Below are positions 6,985 to 9,308 of a stretch of DNA of 9,308 nucleotides, piece after piece; position 1 is the stretch's first letter; every line of letters starts with the position of its first letter. The position numbers and the translations under genes are program-made. This DNA comes from an uncultured Megamonas sp. (GTDB lineage: Bacteria; Bacillota_C; Negativicutes; Selenomonadales; Selenomonadaceae), in the NCBI GenBank assembly GCA_900556715.1, contig USPM01000029.1:1-9308 (forward strand), written 5' to 3'. The notes under the pieces were generated by a model. That model worked only from the letters and a program-made list of their open reading frames with translations, ran no database searches and was not told the origin of the DNA.

Positions 6985-8286
6985 TTATTCAAAATGGGAT
7001 AATATTTCATAAAATGTTGGATATGAAATATTCACACATTCACTATTTTCAATTTTTATGCCTACACCACTAGCTCCTAATATTGCAAGAGACATAGCAA
7101 TTCTATGATCATCATGTGAATTACATACTGCTTTTTGTAAATTATTACTTTGTCCTCCAGTGATGATTAATCCATCTTCAGTTCCTTCAATACATGGACA
7201 AACTTTATTGAACTCATCTGTAATAACCTGCAATCTATCTGTTTCTTTAACACGTAATTCGCCAGCACCTGTGATAATAGTTTCACCTTCTGCAAACATA
7301 CTAGCTACAGTGATAATAGGAATTTCATCAATGAGTCTAGGCATGATATCTGCTCCAAAAGTTGTACCATGTAATTTAGCATAGCGAACATGGATATCAG
7401 CTATTGGTTCTACTTCATCACGAATATTTATAAGTTCAATATCAGCTCCCATAGCTTTTAAAACATCTATAATACCAGTACGTGTTTCATTTATGCCTAC
7501 ATCTTTTAAAATAATATCACTATCTTTAATTATTGAACCTGCAACGAGCCAAAAAGCTGCTGAAGAAATATCTCCTGGAACATGAATTTCTTTTGGTGCC
7601 GTCATTTTTTCTACTCGATTTATAGTGATACTTGTACCAGATTTTTCTAATTTAACACCAAATCCTTCAAGCATGCGTTCTGTATGATCTCTTGAAGTAT
7701 ATGGCTCTGTTACTGTAGTTTTACCATCAGCATTCATACCAGCAAGTAAAATAGCAGATTTAACTTGTGCACTAGCCATCGGCATCTGATAATCAATACC
7801 GTGTAAATTTTCTTTTGCAGGAATTACTGTTATAGGCAATAATTTATTTCCATTTCTACCTACAATATTAGCACCCATTTGACTCAATGGATTAATTACT
7901 CTACCCATAGGACGACGGCTAAGTGAAGCATCACCTGTAAAAGTGGTTAAAAATTTTTGCCCCGCCAATATTCCCATCATCAAACGAAGTGTTGTACCTG
8001 AATTTCCAGCATCAATTATACCTTGTGGTTCTTTTAGTCCATGGAAACCATTACCTTTTACTATCAATGTATTATCATTTATTTCTTTGACATCTACGCC
8101 TAAAGCTCTCATACAATTTACAGTAGACATACAATCAGCTGCATGTAAAAAATTAGTAATTTTTACTTCGCTATCACAAAGTCCAGCAAACATTACACTA
8201 CGATGTGATACTGATTTATCTCCAGGTATTAAAATTTCTCCTTTTAGTCCTGTTTTTATCGGTTGAATTTCTTTTAAAGCCTCCAT
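6985..8286 (-). CDS. aroA: 3-phosphoshikimate 1-carboxyvinyltransferase (EPSP synthase), class II type
   Basis: AroA joins phosphoenolpyruvate to shikimate-3-phosphate, the sixth step of the shikimate pathway. From the chosen ATG the product has 433 residues, close to the family's usual 427-445. Visible motifs are PGDKSVSHR (21-29, shikimate phosphate), DAGNSGTTLRL (92-102, PEP site), GDASLSRRPMGR (118-129), SAQVKSA (172-178), SRDHTE (198-203), GINETR (264-269), IDEIP (319-323, with the catalytic Asp320) and DDHRIAM (392-398). RDHTE, GDKS, SAQVK and NETR are the class II signatures shared with the Agrobacterium CP4 enzyme. The frame extends upstream to 8349, but that stretch covers the promoter and leader. 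The ATG at 8286 follows AAGAAAGG by 9 bases. It is the first gene of the minus-strand run. Confidence 0.96.
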   Translation of the reverse strand: MEALKEIQPIKTGLKGEILIPGDKSVSHRSVMFAGLCDSEVKITNFLHAADCMSTVNCMRALGVDVKEINDNTLIVKGNGFHGLKEPQGIIDAGNSGTTLRLMMGILAGQKFLTTFTGDASLSRRPMGRVINPLSQMGANIVGRNGNKLLPITVIPAKENLHGIDYQMPMASAQVKSAILLAGMNADGKTTVTEPYTSRDHTERMLEGFGVKLEKSGTSITINRVEKMTAPKEIHVPGDISSAAFWLVAGSIIKDSDIILKDVGINETRTGIIDVLKAMGADIELINIRDEVEPIADIHVRYAKLHGTTFGADIMPRLIDEIPIITVASMFAEGETIITGAGELRVKETDRLQVITDEFNKVCPCIEGTEDGLIITGGQSNNLQKAVCNSHDDHRIAMSLAILGASGVGIKIENSECVNISYPTFYEILSHFE

Positions 8287-8329
8287 AACTTCAAACCTTT
8301 CTTTAACAAATTTAATTATTTTAAGCATA

Positions 8330-8359
8330 ATTATAACACTAGAAAGCAATAATTGTAAA
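8330..8359 (-). promoter_or_regulatory. Promoter of the aroA - cmk - plsC - ispH - rpsA run
   Basis: On the minus strand TTTACA (8359-8354) and a perfect TATAAT (8335-8330) are separated by 18 bases, a good housekeeping-sigma promoter. Transcription would start near 8323, giving a leader of about 37 bases that contains only the ribosome binding site. The start falls inside the longest aroA frame, which supports the ATG at 8286 as the aroA start. Confidence 0.7.
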
Positions 8360-8368
8360 AATTTTTAC
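8355..8368. repeat. 14-bp perfect palindrome over the aroA -35
   Basis: GTAAAAATTTTTAC is identical on both strands and covers most of the -35 hexamer of the aroA promoter (8354-8359). It lies between the two divergent promoters, so it could be a repressor or activator site. I do not recognise it as the consensus of a named regulator. Confidence 0.55.
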
Positions 8369-8400
8369 TATAAAGAAAAATAATTCCTCTAAAAAAACAC

Positions 8401-8429
8401 TTGACAAATTTTATCGAATAGTTTAATGT
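8401..8429 (+). promoter_or_regulatory. Promoter of the T-box leader and ilvC
   Basis: A perfect TTGACA lies at 8401-8406. The -10 is less clear: TAATGT (8424-8429) has the ideal 17-base spacing but only a partial match, while TTTAAT (8422-8427) matches five of six bases at 15. Transcription would begin near 8436, about 35 bases upstream of the first T-box stem. The -35 lies 42 bases from the divergent aroA -35. Confidence 0.65.
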
Positions 8430-8461
8430 ATACATAACGTAAAGTTGTAAACATGAAATCA

Positions 8462-8780
8462 AATATAATAAATCCTATGAACAGACAAGTAACTTATAGC
8501 AAAAAGCTACAGAGAGCTGATGGTTGGTGCAAATCAGTGTGATGTTATAGTGAACATCATCTGGGAGGATTTTGATTGAAAAGTATTTATACTTAGTAAG
8601 TCAAAACGGTTTTTCCTCGTTATTGGAAAATACATTTGTATATTCTAGTTATCAATTAATTATTATAAATGTATTCTGAGTGTTGCTATTATTAGCAAAA
8701 TTTGGGTGGTACCACGGATTTAAAAAGTTCGTCCCTTAGAAATATATTTCATATATATTTTTAAGAGATGAACTTTTTTA
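8462..8780 (+). promoter_or_regulatory. T-box riboswitch, probable isoleucine (AUC) specifier
   Basis: This leader senses uncharged tRNA and controls read-through into ilvC. The Stem I base pairs AAATCCT (8470-8476) with AGGATTT (8566-8572). An AGTA bulge lies at 8488-8491, AGAGAG at 8511-8516, and the distal hairpin CTGAT/ATCAG (8517-8521/8533-8537) carries the conserved GGTTGGTGCAA loop. The specifier position, just before ATCTGGGAG, reads ATC at 8556-8558. Further hairpins are TTTTCC/GGAAAA (8611-8630), AATACATTT/AAATGTATT (8629-8675) and TTGCTA/TAGCAA (8683-8698, Stem III). The T-box GGGTGGTACCACGG (8704-8717) presents UGGU, which fits a tRNA with discriminator A such as tRNA-Ile. GGG and ACG there can pair with CGTCCC at 8730-8735 to form the antiterminator. 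The specifier choice is made by eye; CAU or a second AUC lie one to three bases away. Confidence 0.92.
8722..8780 (+). terminator. T-box regulated intrinsic terminator
   Basis: AAAAAGTTCGTCCCTTA (8722-8738) pairs with TAAGAGATGAACTTTTTT (8762-8779) with one C-A mismatch and one G-U pair, around an AT-rich loop, followed by a T-run. The left arm shares CGTCCC with the antiterminator, so the two structures exclude each other. Binding of uncharged tRNA to the T-box would favour the antiterminator and allow ilvC transcription. Confidence 0.9.
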
Positions 8781-8854
8781 TTATATTAATGCATGTTTGC
8801 ATAAATTTATAAAGTATTTTTTTATACAAAAGATACAAAAGGAGATTTTTTATT

Positions 8855-9308
8855 ATGGCAAAAATTTATTATCAAGAAGATTGTAATCTTAACTTATTAA
8901 AAGGTAAAAAAATTGCTGTCATCGGCTATGGTAGTCAGGGTCATGCACATGCGTTAAATTTAAAAGAATCTGGTTTAGATGTTGTTGTAGGTCTTTACAA
9001 AGGAAGTAAATCCTGGGCTAAAGCAGAAGCTCAAGGTTTTGATGTTTTCACAGCTGCTGAAGCTGCTGCTCAAGCAGATGTTATCATGGTTCTTATCAAT
9101 GATGAAAAACAAGCAAAAATGTATAAAGAATCTATCGAACCAAATTTAACAGCTGGTAAAATGCTCATGTTCGCTCATGGTTTTGCTATTCATTTCAATC
9201 AGATTGTTCCACCAAAAGATGTTGATGTAACTATGATTGCTCCAAAAGCTCCAGGTCATACAGTTAGAAGCGAATATTTAAGAGGTCGTGGAACTCCATG
9301 TCTTGTTG
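8855..9308 (+). CDS. ilvC: Ketol-acid reductoisomerase, N-terminal 151 residues (cut by window end)
   Basis: IlvC rearranges and reduces acetolactate and acetohydroxybutyrate, the second common step of valine, isoleucine and leucine synthesis, using Mg2+ and NAD(P)H. The gene begins at an ATG 10 bases after AAAAGGAG and remains open to the window edge; the family is about 330 residues long. The Rossmann nucleotide loop is [13 protein letters not shown] (24-36). Further motifs are LINDE (80-84), [10 protein letters not shown] (105-114) and [13 protein letters not shown] (128-140). The loop that meets the adenosine ribose reads GLYKGSKSW (46-54), with Tyr48 where most class I enzymes have Arg. 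It is controlled by the upstream T-box. Other ilv or leu genes probably follow, but are not seen. Only the N-terminal domain is visible. Confidence 0.97.
   Translation, partial: MAKIYYQEDCNLNLLKGKKIAVIGYGSQGHAHALNLKESGLDVVVGLYKGSKSWAKAEAQGFDVFTAAEAAAQADVIMVLINDEKQAKMYKESIEPNLTAGKMLMFAHGFAIHFNQIVPPKDVDVTMIAPKAPGHTVRSEYLRGRGTPCLV

Noticed and set aside
8453..8542. 29-codon open frame with ATG within the T-box leader
   Set aside because: It has no ribosome binding site and runs through Stem I, whose conserved RNA elements explain the sequence. It contains no run of Ile, Leu or Val codons as an attenuator peptide would.
1..9308. A novel defence, mobile or biosynthetic system
   Set aside because: All genes but one belong to well-known core families in an operon order common in related bacteria. 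No repeats, integrases, insertion sequence ends or CRISPR spacing are present.

Overview
The window looks like ordinary core chromosome from a low-GC, strictly Gram-positive-type lineage. The best fit is a low-GC Negativicutes member such as Megamonas or Pectinatus. That placement is inferred from the AT-rich composition, the AGGAGG/AGGTGA ribosome binding sites, the four-domain S1 protein and the gene order; no phylogenetic comparison was possible.

Nine of the ten protein genes lie on the minus strand. Read in their direction of transcription (from high to low coordinates), a promoter at about 8330-8359 starts a run aroA - cmk - plsC - ispH - rpsA. This run ends at a clear intrinsic terminator at 3592-3624. 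A second run follows: a PDZ/radical-SAM/DUF512 gene, der and plsY. It probably has its own promoter near 3570-3598, and der and plsY are joined by a TAATG stop/start overlap. After plsY a well-formed extended -10 promoter (116-144) drives a gene that runs off the left edge, recognisable from its first 21 residues as a PheB/ThrR-type ACT-domain protein.

On the plus strand, divergent from aroA, is ilvC (ketol-acid reductoisomerase), which runs off the right edge. Its roughly 400-base leader (about 8436-8854) is mostly a T-box riboswitch. It has a readable Stem I, a probable AUC (isoleucine) specifier, a canonical T-box sequence with UGGU tRNA-binding bases, and a competing terminator. Branched-chain amino acid synthesis is thus predicted to be switched on when tRNA-Ile is uncharged.

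The left-to-right block joins several pathways: aromatic amino acids (aroA), CMP recycling (cmk), phospholipid precursors (plsC, plsY), isoprenoids (ispH), translation (rpsA) and ribosome assembly (der). Four of the ten genes use non-ATG starts (TTG for der, the radical SAM gene and ispH; GTG for rpsA), and in der, cmk and aroA the Shine-Dalgarno site moves the start inward from the longest open frame.

I see no mobile element, CRISPR array, phage gene, tRNA or rRNA, and no sign of a defence or other accessory system. The least-understood item is the PDZ/radical-SAM/DUF512 protein. The other points of interest are regulatory: palindromes over promoters, the ispH/rpsA overlap and the T-box.
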